64,000 bases of DNA, from the NCBI RefSeq assembly GCF_024714475.1, contig NZ_JAMZMI010000001.1, forward strand, positions 310,001-374,000, in the 5' to 3' direction. The translations under genes and the position numbers were made by a program. Below, piece by piece: positions 18,900 through 28,909 of the stretch (positions within the stretch are counted from its first letter, which is position 1; each line of letters opens with the position of its first letter). Below the pieces are notes generated by a model. That model was not told the origin of the DNA and did no database searches. It saw nothing but the letters and a program-made list of their open reading frames with translations. Source of the DNA: Marinoscillum sp. MHG1-6. Its GTDB lineage: Bacteria; Bacteroidota; Bacteroidia; Cytophagales; Cyclobacteriaceae.

Positions 18900-19355
18900 A
18901 TGATCGTTGTAGGTAGCTACGAAGAATTTGAAAAATACATAGGTGAGGATATGGGTGTATCCGAATACCTGAAGGTTACTCAAGAGCAAATCAATAAATT
19001 TGCCGAGGCGACTTTAGATCATCAATGGATACACTGTGATGAAGAAAAGGCCAAGAATGGCCCATTTGGTACTACCATTGCCCATGGTTACCTGACATTA
19101 TCTCTCGTTCCTTATCTATGGGGTCAGATTCTGGAGGCGAAAAACCTCAAAATGATGATCAACTATGGAGTAGACAACCTGAAATTTGGTGCGCCGGTAC
19201 CAGTTGGTAGTGAACTAAGACTTCATGCGAAACTTGATAAACTTACAAACCTCAGAGGAATCACGAAGGCTGAGTTTGGAGCAAAAATGGAGATTAAAGA
19301 CAACCCAAAAGCCGCTTTCACAGCTACGCTAATCCTACTTTATCATTTCGAATAA
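18900..19355 (+). CDS. MaoC-family dehydratase (R-specific enoyl-CoA hydratase-like)
   Basis: A 151-residue single hot-dog domain protein. The hydratase-2 motif is clear: FAEATLDHQWIHCDEEKA followed by FGTTIAHGYLTLSL, giving the catalytic Asp/His pair (D-x4-H). Family members hydrate enoyl-CoA thioesters or related acyl compounds. The gene stands alone, five bases from the convergent DUF4302 gene. The exact substrate cannot be read from sequence. Confidence 0.92.
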   Translation: MIVVGSYEEFEKYIGEDMGVSEYLKVTQEQINKFAEATLDHQWIHCDEEKAKNGPFGTTIAHGYLTLSLVPYLWGQILEAKNLKMMINYGVDNLKFGAPVPVGSELRLHAKLDKLTNLRGITKAEFGAKMEIKDNPKAAFTATLILLYHFE

Positions 19356-19359
19356 TCCC

Positions 19360-20772
19360 TTATTCAAAAAGGAAAAACTTATAGTCATTGCACGGGTTGT
19401 ACACTTCGTACAACTCGTCAAATGACAATACCTCTGATCCGTAGATCACTCCACCCGCGAAGATGGAGTCGGTCAATGCAAAAAGGGCATCACGTTCATC
19501 CAAACTATCGGCCACATCAATGTAAGTGCCATCGGTAAGCTCAAAGGATACATAATTGCCCGATCTCTCCAATACATTCATCTCTCTCAGATAAAATTCC
19601 AAATCATTGGTTTTTGGGTTCAACCCAACCCATCCCATACCTGTAAAAGGTTCCGTCCCGGTATAGGAGTTGAAGAATGATTCATAAAGCATCAAAAAGA
19701 CAATGATGTTATCGAAGCTGTTATTAATGGTATCCGCCAGCGAACTATCAGCGGCATCGTACATGAAAAACGGAGAAATCTGGTAAAGTTTATCTGTTGA
19801 CTCAAAAAAGGTAGAATAATTAGAATAAATAGAGCTCACGAGCTCCCCATTCCCTAAACCGTCGAATGAGGCATCAAAAGTTGAATAACTGTCATCCTGC
19901 CCCATACAATACACCGTATCCAATTGCTGAAAATTGTTGGTACTGAAGCTGTTAATCGTATATTGTTTTCCTGACAGGGTAAAATTGACAGGTTGATCAA
20001 AAATCAATTGTTCAGATAAAAATGAAATGTCTGTTACCGTCTGAATTTCGGTTTTTAGAGAAGCATTTTTGACCTCATCAAACGTATAACCTATGGCCGC
20101 TCCATGAATTTTAGCACGTCTGTTCCCCAGATCAAAACTGGCAAAAACGGAGACATTGTCGTCCGGATAATACATTTGATATAGTGCATTCGCTCCTATG
20201 CCTGCAAGGTCCCCCAAACGGTAGCCTCCAGTAGCTAATTGCGCTACTATTTCTTTCGAAATAAGTCCCGCATCGGTAGATGCAGCAGGTCTGAAAACGA
20301 GTATTGTTTTATCTTCAGTGCCATCAGATTTACTTGAAAAAACCAAATTTCCGGCTGTCTCTCCCTGGTATAGAAATTCGAATTCAGCTCCAAAACTGTT
20401 CTGATTTAATTCGAATAAGTAATGGAACACACCATAAGTCTCCAGAATCAATTCAGTACCCAAATCATTGTCGATACGATAGGTAATGGTGTCATCGTAA
20501 AACTCACCGTCATTCGCCGGTACATCAGACTGAACTCGTACCGTTCCATCCTCATAAAAATTCAGGATAATTAAAAATGTCCCGGCTTCTGAAGTTGGCT
20601 TATAATCGATCCGCCACCCCGATGAGGCTTCAATCAATTTATTCTTCAGTTCCGTTTTTGCAATTGCTTTTCTTTCCTCTACCGATCCGATGTTATCTGC
20701 ATCCTGATTACAGCCAGTTAATAAGAGTAATAAGGCCATGCCCGCTGTTCCATATTTTAACCACCTTCTCAT
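19360..20772 (-). CDS. DUF4302 lipoprotein of the SusC/D operon
   Basis: A 470-residue lipoprotein (lipobox LLTGC, Cys21). The sequence after the anchor, including the WRIDYKP segment and a repetitive beta-rich body, matches the DUF4302 family, which accompanies SusC/SusD genes in Bacteroidota. It is the last gene of the five-gene operon and overlaps the metallopeptidase gene by 4 bases. Likely a surface-exposed accessory binding protein; no catalytic motif is seen. Confidence 0.8.
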   Translation of the reverse strand: MRRWLKYGTAGMALLLLLTGCNQDADNIGSVEERKAIAKTELKNKLIEASSGWRIDYKPTSEAGTFLIILNFYEDGTVRVQSDVPANDGEFYDDTITYRIDNDLGTELILETYGVFHYLFELNQNSFGAEFEFLYQGETAGNLVFSSKSDGTEDKTILVFRPAASTDAGLISKEIVAQLATGGYRLGDLAGIGANALYQMYYPDDNVSVFASFDLGNRRAKIHGAAIGYTFDEVKNASLKTEIQTVTDISFLSEQLIFDQPVNFTLSGKQYTINSFSTNNFQQLDTVYCMGQDDSYSTFDASFDGLGNGELVSSIYSNYSTFFESTDKLYQISPFFMYDAADSSLADTINNSFDNIIVFLMLYESFFNSYTGTEPFTGMGWVGLNPKTNDLEFYLREMNVLERSGNYVSFELTDGTYIDVADSLDERDALFALTDSIFAGGVIYGSEVLSFDELYEVYNPCNDYKFFLFE

Positions 20773-21659
20773 GGCACTACAATTTTAGACTGGGTGGCGG
20801 CCCGGAGTTCCTCCAGATTGATTCCGGTTACTTTTTCATAGTGATCCGCGATAAGGGACAGCTTTTGTCTCAGTTTCGCTCGCCCTTCATTCCTGCGTTC
20901 ACAATCTACCGTAGTACATTCCTCATCGATCGTAAATCTTTCATGAAACTCAGGGTCAAATAGATAAAACGCCACGATTTCTGCAAAATCCTCATTTACT
21001 GAGCTTGTACCATATGGTGAAACAAATCCTCTTTCGAGTGCCTCATCGTCAGTGAGAATAAACCATGATCCTGGCCCCGTGTATCCTATCGGAGATACAT
21101 TTTCAAACCCCGTAGGAAGCTTATACCTCTGATGGACAACGTGCGCGAACTCATGGTAAATCGTTCCCAACTGGAATAATATCCAGTCCTGATCATTGGG
21201 GTCAACATCGTTAACATTGAGTAGCGTGATACGAGCACCAGCCTCGGCCACCCCCAATAGAACGGTACCACCCTGGTAAATCAGGCCACCAAACAAAATA
21301 ACTTCAGCCGGAACATGATCGTAGAAAAATTCCGCCCCGTTTTCCACTTCTAAAAAAGGCTGAGCCCAATATTCCTCAATGAAATCAAGCATCGGACGAA
21401 CCGCATCCAATTTAACCGGAGTCACTCTTTGACCAGGGGACAAGTAACTATCTACATACCTGTACCGTACGGCCATGCCATATTTCTGAACAAAATTCTG
21501 GTCTATGTACTCATCCAGTTCATTGGCAATCAAATCCTCATTCTCTTTCTGAGGGACATTCAATGTTTCCTTGTCATAGCACGAAGCCAACATGAACATC
21601 ATCAACATGAACATGCCTCCCTTCAAATACTTTTGATATAGCACATGGCTTATTATCAT
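20769..21659 (-). CDS. Putative zinc-binding metallopeptidase lipoprotein (Mx1 type)
   Basis: A 296-residue lipoprotein (lipobox LASC, Cys27) with a zinc motif HEFAHVVH (HExxHxxH, residues 169-176) followed by a conserved YTGPGSW segment, matching the Peptidase_Mx1 family found next to SusC/SusD genes. The frame is open to 21779 but that extension overlaps susD; ATG 21659 lies just after the SusD stop and gives a lipoprotein signal peptide, so it is preferred. The expected role is processing of a protein or peptide at the outer surface for uptake by the SusC/D pair. The activity is inferred from the motif. Confidence 0.85.
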   Translation of the reverse strand: MIISHVLYQKYLKGGMFMLMMFMLASCYDKETLNVPQKENEDLIANELDEYIDQNFVQKYGMAVRYRYVDSYLSPGQRVTPVKLDAVRPMLDFIEEYWAQPFLEVENGAEFFYDHVPAEVILFGGLIYQGGTVLLGVAEAGARITLLNVNDVDPNDQDWILFQLGTIYHEFAHVVHQRYKLPTGFENVSPIGYTGPGSWFILTDDEALERGFVSPYGTSSVNEDFAEIVAFYLFDPEFHERFTIDEECTTVDCERRNEGRAKLRQKLSLIADHYEKVTGINLEELRAATQSKIVVP

Positions 21660-21660
21660 G

Positions 21661-23196
21661 CTACCTCTCATTTTTTTCCAGGCCCCCCACCTCAACAGCT
21701 GAATTAGGTATTTGTAATAGCCATTGAGGATCGTTTTCAACCTCCCCAATGGTAATGATGCTGCCATTTTCAAGGTCATGGCTCATCGAAAGTCCCCATC
21801 TTTTCGCATCGAACCATCGCATGCCCTGAGCAAGAAATTCCTTACGCTTTTCAAGTATCAAAACATTGAAAAGTATATTTTGGTCATTCATTCCAAAGGA
21901 ACCATTCGGGTCAATAAAATCTCTTAATGATTGCATGGTCACCGTTGTACTATCACCCCCACTATATCGTCTTGCAAACAATGTATTGAAATCACTAATA
22001 GCCTCGTCCAACTGATTTTGGTAAATGTAACATTCAATCCTATTGAACAGCACCTCCTCACCTCGTAAAGAAATAGCAATATGGTATGGGGTACCAACAT
22101 TAGAATTTAGGCTACTACGCTCGAAAAGACTCTGATAGCGCAATGGGAATACACTGGTATTTCCTGTGATATCACGTCCCTTTACCAGGGCCGGATTCTC
22201 ACGTTCATCTGTAGTGCCAGGTAATGGATTTTCAGCAAATAGGGCTCTGTAGAAATCAACCGATGCCGCATAGGAAAAATCAGTTCGCTGAACCAGCGAA
22301 ATCTTTCTCATCAGCAGCAGATTGGCAGGTTCATCGGGAGAAGTATACACCTGGGGGTATGCAGTGATCGAAGATTTTGCCCCGAGATACTCATCTGAGG
22401 TCATGTCCCGAATAAAGTTCTCCGGATTGGCACCAAGTAATTGATCACAATATTCCATACATCGAATAAGGTCAAACTGGTACAAATAAAACCTGGAGGC
22501 GAAGGCCAATGCCGCATTCCTGGTAAAATGATATTTGCCTGAATTGGCGTAAAAATTATCACTGATCAATTCAAGCCCCTCCAAAAGGTCGTCTTCAATT
22601 TGGTCGTAGACTGTGGAGACCCTTGCCCGACTATATTGTGCATAAAAGGTTGTTTCAGGAGTTTTAATATACGGTACACCCAGGTCTGTATTCGAAGTGG
22701 AATTATCATAATCCTCCGCAAATAAATTGACCAACATGAAATGACCATAGGCTCTAATAAGTTTGGCCTCTGCTTCAATTGCATTTCTTTGAGCAATCTC
22801 CTCCTCGGAATCAACCGGTAATTCGTCCAAAACTTTCAAAACCTCATTAGCATGTGCAATGGCGTTATAAGTTTCATACCAAAAAAAGTCAGGTGAATCT
22901 TGTTGATCCGGACCGGCATTGGTGACTTCCTCCCACTGATATAGCTGATCCATCCATGTGAATCTGGTAGTGTTTTGGGTAAACTGCACATCATCTGTCA
23001 TCCAGTCGGTAAAGGCCGGACTCGCAATAGAGTACCCATTAGTCAGCAATTGGGAAGCTTTGTCGAGGGAATTTAGTTCTACCCTGTTGTCAGGTACCGC
23101 ATCCAGATACTTATCGCATGCAGATAATGTCAGGACAGCTCCTGCTAAAATCACCACTTTGTTGAAGATATGTATTACCCTTCTTTTCATCTTCAA
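21661..23196 (-). CDS. SusD/RagB-family outer-membrane lipoprotein
   Basis: Surface lipoprotein that captures substrate and caps the partner SusC channel. The 511 residues begin with a lipoprotein signal (LSAC, Cys27) followed by DKYLDAVPDNR, the usual SusD start, and contain the TPR-like helical region (about 40-230) and the C-terminal EKRKEFLAQGMRWFDAKRWG motif typical of the family. It overlaps susC by 4 bases and is followed by the Mx1 peptidase two bases later, so the set is one operon. Confidence 0.95.
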   Translation of the reverse strand: MKMKRRVIHIFNKVVILAGAVLTLSACDKYLDAVPDNRVELNSLDKASQLLTNGYSIASPAFTDWMTDDVQFTQNTTRFTWMDQLYQWEEVTNAGPDQQDSPDFFWYETYNAIAHANEVLKVLDELPVDSEEEIAQRNAIEAEAKLIRAYGHFMLVNLFAEDYDNSTSNTDLGVPYIKTPETTFYAQYSRARVSTVYDQIEDDLLEGLELISDNFYANSGKYHFTRNAALAFASRFYLYQFDLIRCMEYCDQLLGANPENFIRDMTSDEYLGAKSSITAYPQVYTSPDEPANLLLMRKISLVQRTDFSYAASVDFYRALFAENPLPGTTDERENPALVKGRDITGNTSVFPLRYQSLFERSSLNSNVGTPYHIAISLRGEEVLFNRIECYIYQNQLDEAISDFNTLFARRYSGGDSTTVTMQSLRDFIDPNGSFGMNDQNILFNVLILEKRKEFLAQGMRWFDAKRWGLSMSHDLENGSIITIGEVENDPQWLLQIPNSAVEVGGLEKNER

Positions 23197-26100
23197 AAGC
23201 CAATATTTAAAGACATGGTAATCATTTTAGGCTGTGGAAGCGCAACACCTCCAGAACTAAAAAACTCCGGATCCTGTCCGTTCAGTTTATCATCAGAATA
23301 TAGTAAAGCCAGGTTCTGCCCCACGACAGATATAGATGCATTGGATATCCCAAGCCTGGTTGTCAATCTTCTGGGAACATTATAGCCAACCTGGACAGAT
23401 CTTAATCTCACATAGCCTCCATCTGCCACCCGTACCGAGCTCTTATTATACAGCGCATAGGCCAGACTATTGTCAGGGTCCTCCTGCGCCGCTCCTTTAT
23501 CCAGTATGACTGGAATATCAGTTATTAATTCATCTCCGGGCACCGCCCATCGGTTGATCAACTCGCCCGGTAACGCATCAAAATCGGTATAGCTGCTATA
23601 GTAAGCATCATTTAACCTGATTTTATAATCAAACTTGAACGACAGCAAAAAGCTAAAAGTGAAGTCCTTATACCTGAAATTGTTTGTTAATCCTCCAGAT
23701 CCCCTGGGTTCGGTTGGTCCTTCATACTTTAAGATTTGATCCAGGGCACTTCGATCCTGTAAATCAAATTGCTTTACAATTTCCCCGTTTTCATCATAAA
23801 ATGTGGGTATCCCTTGTGAGCTCAACCCGGCAAAACGTGCCGAGAATAAACTCCTTCTTGGCCTGCCTAAATACGCTGTTCCACCCTGGCCAATAGCCTC
23901 AGCTCTTAAAGGCCCGTAGTCCAACTTCGTGATTTTATCAACAGTGTATCCCGCATTAAAATTGGTGCTCCAGGTAAAGTCCTTAGTCTTCATGTTTTGG
24001 GTGGTGACAAATGCTTCATACCCATCAATCTGCATGTTCGCAAAGTTTCCGAACTTCAATGCCTCTCCACCAATTCCGCTTGTCTGGACAGTTCCAATCA
24101 AATCAAAACCCTGACGGATATAATAGTTAAAGGACCCTGAGACCTTGTCATTGTAAATGGAATAGTCTAATCCCACGTTAAACTCACGGAGTTTCTCCCA
24201 CGTCAGCTGTTCGTTAGTCAAATCTTCGATGTACAAATAAGGCTCCACATCTGTTGGTCGGATTGTCACATCCGATTTCAAATTCAACAAGGCACTCGTA
24301 TTTGGAGGAAGATTACCGGATATCCCGTAGGTAGCTCTAAGCTTAAGTTCATTAAGGAAAGGGAGATTGGCCCAGGATTCATTGGTCACATTCCAGGCTC
24401 CGGAAACGTTCCATGTAGGTAAATAGCGTGCCTGCTTACTCTTTCCAAGCTGGTTTGAGCCATCATAACGCACCGTGAAATTGGCAATGTATTTTGACTT
24501 ATAAGCATATCCTCCATTGACAAAAGATCCTAAAAAGCGATCTTGTTCTCTCGACAAGGAGTAGTAATCAATATTTTGAAGGTTGAAAAACTCAATGATA
24601 TTGGGATCTGTGACCACCACACCTCCACTGCTGTAGACCACACCCAATCCTGTCGCGCTCTGCTGAGAACGATTCGTATACCTAATTTCCTGACCCGCCA
24701 ATACATTCACCTCATGACTGGGACCAAAATTTTTGTTCCACTGAACGCTAATTCTTGAAAAGAAATTCAATAGATCTGTTTGATCAACATATTTGAAACC
24801 GCCCTCAGGAAGGACGATAACCGGATTCAATCCCGGATTATCCGGATCTCGATACAGTAGATTATTGGCATCCTGAATGAACTGTGTATCATCCGCTCTG
24901 TAGGCCTCCGCCTGATTGGAATTTTCATGGACCGTATGATCCTGTTTGGTGGAGGCATATCTTGCCTGAAATACTCCTTTGATTTTTAACTCTTTAGTTG
25001 GATTCACCTCGAAATCAGTTTGAGCCGAAACATCTGATACTGTGATGTCCATATAGTTCAATTTCAACTCTTCGAGGATATTGAAGTCGGTAAAGTTACG
25101 ACGAAAATACTCTAAGGAGCCATCGTCCTCATAAGGCCGAATAGAACGTGCCGTATTAAGGGAATAGCTGTAAGGATTAATGTCAAAATTTCGGCTGACC
25201 CTACCCGTAATAGGATCAAACTCGCTATTCCGTGTCCCAGGAACCTTCTGATCTCTATAACTTGCTGTTAGCTTTAGCCCAAAAGTGAAATTCTCTGAAA
25301 TAAAGTAAGTATTCCTCGCTGACCCGGTTATCCTTTGCACATTATCTGCTATAGTTTGACCCTCATCATCCATGTAACCAATGGAGTAATAGCTATTAGA
25401 TTTTTCATTACCTGCGGTAAAACTCAGAGAATGTTGCTGCTGTAATCCGATATCATTGAATAGTAGATCAAACCAGTCGGTATTGCCATTTTCATATTTA
25501 TTAAGGAAGGCCTCGTTCAGAGAACCACCAGGCCCCCAGTCCAATTCATGGTTGGCTATCAAAGCAAAATGCTTTCCCATCACCCCATAATTTTGAGCCC
25601 GAACAGAAGTACCGATATCCAATACCCCCTTATCAACCAGTTCCCTGTAAACCGACATTTCCTCTGCCGAATTGAGTAAATCAAACTGATTGTAAGTTGG
25701 CCTGAGCTTTGCGGAAAAATTACCGGTATAACTCACTCTCAAATCACCACTGCGGCCTCTTTTGGTAGTAATTACAATTACTCCATTAGCCGCTCTGGCA
25801 CCATAAATAGCAGTGGCCGAGGCATCCTTCAAAATTTGAAAACTCGCTATGTCATCCGGGTTCAAATTGGCAATGGAGGAGCTGGTGAGCGTATTGGCAT
25901 TTCCGGAAATCAGATCATCCGTGTTGACGTTCGAAAGATCTTCCAGAATTACCCCATCCACCACAAAGAGCGGCTGGTTATTTCCATTAATGGAGGCATT
26001 TCCTCTTATCCTGATCTTTGGGCTTGTTCCGAATGTTCCGGATACATTGTCTACCGTAACCCCGGCAGACTGACCCTCAAGCATCCTGCTGACATCTGAG

Positions 26101-26513
26101 GCCCCTGCCACCTTGATATCTTCCATGCTCAGACTTTCAGAAGCTCCCGTAAATAGTTTACGATCCACTTCCTGGAAGCCCGTCACTACCACTTCTTCCA
26201 ATTCGGTGGAGGCCTCCTTTAATGATATACTTATGCGGCTGAAATTGTTGACTGGGATGGTCTGAGGTTCCATACCAACCATTGTCACATTCAGCTGATC
26301 CCCCTTTTTTACCTGAAGTGAAAAATTTCCATCAAGGTCAGTGATTGTACCGGTTGTAGTATTGAGAATTTGAATGGTAACCCCCGGCAATGGTTCACCG
26401 GATTCATCCAACACCGTGCCTGATATAGTTCCATTATCCTGCCCCCATAACAACGTATGGGTAAAAAATAACAACAGAAAAATACCGAGACACTTATTTA
26501 TCATACTCCTCAA
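23193..26513 (-). CDS. SusC/RagA-family TonB-dependent transporter
   Basis: Large (1106-residue) outer-membrane TonB-dependent channel. In order: signal peptide (1-25, ending LLWGQ), carboxypeptidase-like regulatory domain (about 28-105, GTVLDESGEPLPGVTI), a TonB-box-like EEVVVTGFQ segment, plug domain with VDGVILEDL and the SusC motif DASATAIYGARAANGVIVIT-like block, then the 22-strand barrel ending in an aromatic residue (NIGF). It is part of the operon with the upstream lipocalin-like lipoprotein and downstream SusD, Mx1 peptidase and DUF4302. No glycoside hydrolase is in the operon, so the substrate may be a peptide or glycoprotein. Confidence 0.95.
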   Translation of the reverse strand: MRSMINKCLGIFLLLFFTHTLLWGQDNGTISGTVLDESGEPLPGVTIQILNTTTGTITDLDGNFSLQVKKGDQLNVTMVGMEPQTIPVNNFSRISISLKEASTELEEVVVTGFQEVDRKLFTGASESLSMEDIKVAGASDVSRMLEGQSAGVTVDNVSGTFGTSPKIRIRGNASINGNNQPLFVVDGVILEDLSNVNTDDLISGNANTLTSSSIANLNPDDIASFQILKDASATAIYGARAANGVIVITTKRGRSGDLRVSYTGNFSAKLRPTYNQFDLLNSAEEMSVYRELVDKGVLDIGTSVRAQNYGVMGKHFALIANHELDWGPGGSLNEAFLNKYENGNTDWFDLLFNDIGLQQQHSLSFTAGNEKSNSYYSIGYMDDEGQTIADNVQRITGSARNTYFISENFTFGLKLTASYRDQKVPGTRNSEFDPITGRVSRNFDINPYSYSLNTARSIRPYEDDGSLEYFRRNFTDFNILEELKLNYMDITVSDVSAQTDFEVNPTKELKIKGVFQARYASTKQDHTVHENSNQAEAYRADDTQFIQDANNLLYRDPDNPGLNPVIVLPEGGFKYVDQTDLLNFFSRISVQWNKNFGPSHEVNVLAGQEIRYTNRSQQSATGLGVVYSSGGVVVTDPNIIEFFNLQNIDYYSLSREQDRFLGSFVNGGYAYKSKYIANFTVRYDGSNQLGKSKQARYLPTWNVSGAWNVTNESWANLPFLNELKLRATYGISGNLPPNTSALLNLKSDVTIRPTDVEPYLYIEDLTNEQLTWEKLREFNVGLDYSIYNDKVSGSFNYYIRQGFDLIGTVQTSGIGGEALKFGNFANMQIDGYEAFVTTQNMKTKDFTWSTNFNAGYTVDKITKLDYGPLRAEAIGQGGTAYLGRPRRSLFSARFAGLSSQGIPTFYDENGEIVKQFDLQDRSALDQILKYEGPTEPRGSGGLTNNFRYKDFTFSFLLSFKFDYKIRLNDAYYSSYTDFDALPGELINRWAVPGDELITDIPVILDKGAAQEDPDNSLAYALYNKSSVRVADGGYVRLRSVQVGYNVPRRLTTRLGISNASISVVGQNLALLYSDDKLNGQDPEFFSSGGVALPQPKMITMSLNIGF

Positions 26514-26537
26514 TCCTGCTTGTAATACCTCTTATGA

Positions 26538-27134
26538 TTATTGAGCCGCAGCTTGAAGATCAAAATCGTGTTCTAATTCAAAGTTGACCAGTTTAAGAAC
26601 TGTATTCAATTGATTAATGTATTCAACGGTGTCGTAGGCTGCCGATGCTGTATCTAACAAATCATCCAGGTAGTCAAAGTAAGCCTGAGTGACCGTATCT
26701 GCATAAATATCACTGTACAAAAAGGTGGACTCTTCTGAACTCATGATCAAGTCGCTTCCGGTAGCAGAGATAATCTTAAAGCTGTTCTCCAGACCTATCG
26801 GTTGACCCGTAGGATCAAGGGTAAGATATCCCTCAGCCATAGACCATTCTCCCGACTCAGTAAAAGTTGAATTACCATAGGTCGGGCTACCAATAAAAGC
26901 CAAATCCCGTGTATAAGCAGTTTCTGTAAATGTTAACTTATAGGAGCTTTCACCGTAGTAGGACACCTCTTCATATTCTTCCCAGATGCTATAACTTGCC
27001 GGCAAGTTTGTATAAATGTATGAATCCACAACCCACGTTCCCAACATCGGGTTTTTCTCCGGCTCATCGTCCTTACACGAAACCAAAACAAACAATAAGA
27101 CCAGGGCGGGAAGAAGTTTAATGACTTTTTTCAT
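26538..27134 (-). CDS. Lipocalin-like lipoprotein
   Basis: A 198-residue lipoprotein (lipobox LVSC, Cys20). The start of the mature part, NPMLGTWVVDSY, with alternating beta strands after it, resembles the lipocalin-like domains common in Bacteroidota. The C-terminal third is acidic and helical. It lies 24 bases upstream of susC on the same strand and is probably the first gene of that operon. Function not known. Confidence 0.65.
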   Translation of the reverse strand: MKKVIKLLPALVLLFVLVSCKDDEPEKNPMLGTWVVDSYIYTNLPASYSIWEEYEEVSYYGESSYKLTFTETAYTRDLAFIGSPTYGNSTFTESGEWSMAEGYLTLDPTGQPIGLENSFKIISATGSDLIMSSEESTFLYSDIYADTVTQAYFDYLDDLLDTASAAYDTVEYINQLNTVLKLVNFELEHDFDLQAAAQ

Positions 27135-27258
27135 ATCAGTATTTTTGAAAGTAATTTATGACCTCATGATAATGTATTCAGCATTGCTCTACGACTTTTA
27201 CCAAATTATTGAATAAAGTAGGTTTTTCACCACATTAACTTAAAAATAATCAGGATAC

Positions 27259-27936
27259 ATGACCAATCCTACACTTAAGATCATTTCAACGGCCGATGGG
27301 TCGCACAGCTTACACCGGGAGGACCTCAATGAGACCTACCATTCTTTTCACGGTGCTATGGGAGAGTCGGACTATGTCTTTATAAAAGCGGGCCTGGACT
27401 ATTTTGTTCAAAAATATCAGAAAAATACTGTGAGTGTCTTTGAAGTAGGATTAGGTACCGGTCTAAACGCTCTACTTGCTGCTAATTGGTCCCGATCAAA
27501 AAAAATCAAGGTTGAATATCAAACCATTGAGCCATTTCCGGTTCCAAAAGAAGTCTATGAAAGGTTGAACTATGGTGAAGGTCAGGATGAAAGAAAGAAA
27601 ATCTTCCTGGACATCCACAGTGCCCAATGGGGAACTGCAACCCAAATTCTGCCGGAATTTCAGCTCATGAAGTCCCAAACCACCCTTGAGCAAGTTGATA
27701 TCCCTACTCTTTTTGATGTGATTTTCTTTGATGCTTTCGCCCCATCCAAGCAACCAGAAGTTTGGTCACTAGAAAACCTTCAAAAGTGTTATGCCCTGCT
27801 CAATAATGGGGGTATCGTCACCACCTATTGTGCACAAGGCCAATTCAAGAGGAACTTAAAATCTGCGGGATTTGAAATTGAAATTCTGCCAGGAGCCATG
27901 GGAAAAAAGGAGATGGTAAGAGCTCATAAAAGCTAA
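27259..27936 (+). CDS. mnmD: tRNA 5-methylaminomethyl-2-thiouridine methyltransferase, MnmD-like
   Basis: SAM-dependent methyltransferase of the DUF752/MnmD family that completes the mnm5s2U modification at the tRNA wobble position. The 225 residues contain the SAM motif FEVGLGTGLNALLAA (61-75), the acidic second strand TIEPFPV, and FDVIFFDAFAPSKQPEVW, the family signature. In E. coli this activity is fused with the MnmC oxidoreductase; here the methyltransferase is stand-alone, as commonly in Bacteroidota. It is divergent from the Sus operon and convergent with the DUF4249 gene. Confidence 0.9.
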   Translation: MTNPTLKIISTADGSHSLHREDLNETYHSFHGAMGESDYVFIKAGLDYFVQKYQKNTVSVFEVGLGTGLNALLAANWSRSKKIKVEYQTIEPFPVPKEVYERLNYGEGQDERKKIFLDIHSAQWGTATQILPEFQLMKSQTTLEQVDIPTLFDVIFFDAFAPSKQPEVWSLENLQKCYALLNNGGIVTTYCAQGQFKRNLKSAGFEIEILPGAMGKKEMVRAHKS

Positions 27937-27957
27937 ACCCTTCCTTTAAATATGCAG

Positions 27958-28905
27958 CTATTCTGGATTGTTGTCTCGAATGGTGGCATCTGTCACGATC
28001 TCTTCTTTTGAAGTCACATCAGCCACATTAAAGAAACCCACAACTCCCACTTCAGGATTCGAAGAAGAAATATTCGTAGGAACATTAGCCAGCGGCGTAG
28101 CAAACAAGGCTCCGAATCCTCCACTGACATTGGTTTCCTCCATGACCCTCATCAGGAAGAACCACGCCTCCTCGGATAGCGAGTGTATCTCCACATAAGC
28201 GGTGTCAGTTTTACTATAAGGCGGTAAAAATTCTCCATCCTTCTCATCAAACGGATTCATGGCCGTTCGAATAGGCTGGATGAAAAACAACGCATCAAAA
28301 GCGTCCGCACCATCTCTGGAAAATGCAGCGTCATAGGCCAAATTCATTTCATTGGGCTGATTTAGGTAAACGCCATTCTTCCAGGATTTTATCCAATAGG
28401 TGTCGCCAACTCCCTCCAGATCCCTTGCCCAAAACTCTCCGTAATAATAATCTTCATTAATAAAGGCATCCTTTGGCTCGTATTCAAAAGTGATGCTATC
28501 AATTGAAGGTGAACCGGAGAGATCCGCCATGGCCTCATAATGAACTCCTTCAAAATCAATGCTGAGCAAAAAATTATCTCCTAAACTCCCCAGTGTCTTT
28601 CCTGCTCCTGGGGCATCCCATGTATAGCTCCCATCTCCATCCAAATCCTCAAACAATAATGTATCTCCCTGATCAATATTAACCACGATCACATCTGCTC
28701 CCAGAACTTCAGGGGCCTGGCTCTCATCAAAATAATGCCTGGTAAAAGCCAGTGTGATTTCTTGCTCCATGAATTGATTAGTAAGCCAGGCATCTACTAC
28801 CAACATTGCCTCAGATTCCTCCAGATCTACATCTATTTTCTTCTCGCAGGCTAAAATCCCTAATCCAGCCAATATCAAAACCAGTATATTTCTCAACGTA
28901 ATCAT
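27958..28905 (-). CDS. DUF4249 lipoprotein
   Basis: A 315-residue lipoprotein (lipobox ILAC, Cys20) with the EKKIDVDLEE start and beta-rich body of DUF4249, a family nearly always encoded after a TonB-dependent receptor. Here it starts 4 bases downstream of the receptor stop. It probably lies on the outer surface as an accessory of the receptor, comparable to SusD in position but unrelated in sequence. The transported compound is unknown. Confidence 0.88.
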   Translation of the reverse strand: MITLRNILVLILAGLGILACEKKIDVDLEESEAMLVVDAWLTNQFMEQEITLAFTRHYFDESQAPEVLGADVIVVNIDQGDTLLFEDLDGDGSYTWDAPGAGKTLGSLGDNFLLSIDFEGVHYEAMADLSGSPSIDSITFEYEPKDAFINEDYYYGEFWARDLEGVGDTYWIKSWKNGVYLNQPNEMNLAYDAAFSRDGADAFDALFFIQPIRTAMNPFDEKDGEFLPPYSKTDTAYVEIHSLSEEAWFFLMRVMEETNVSGGFGALFATPLANVPTNISSSNPEVGVVGFFNVADVTSKEEIVTDATIRDNNPE

Positions 28906-28909
28906 GGCA

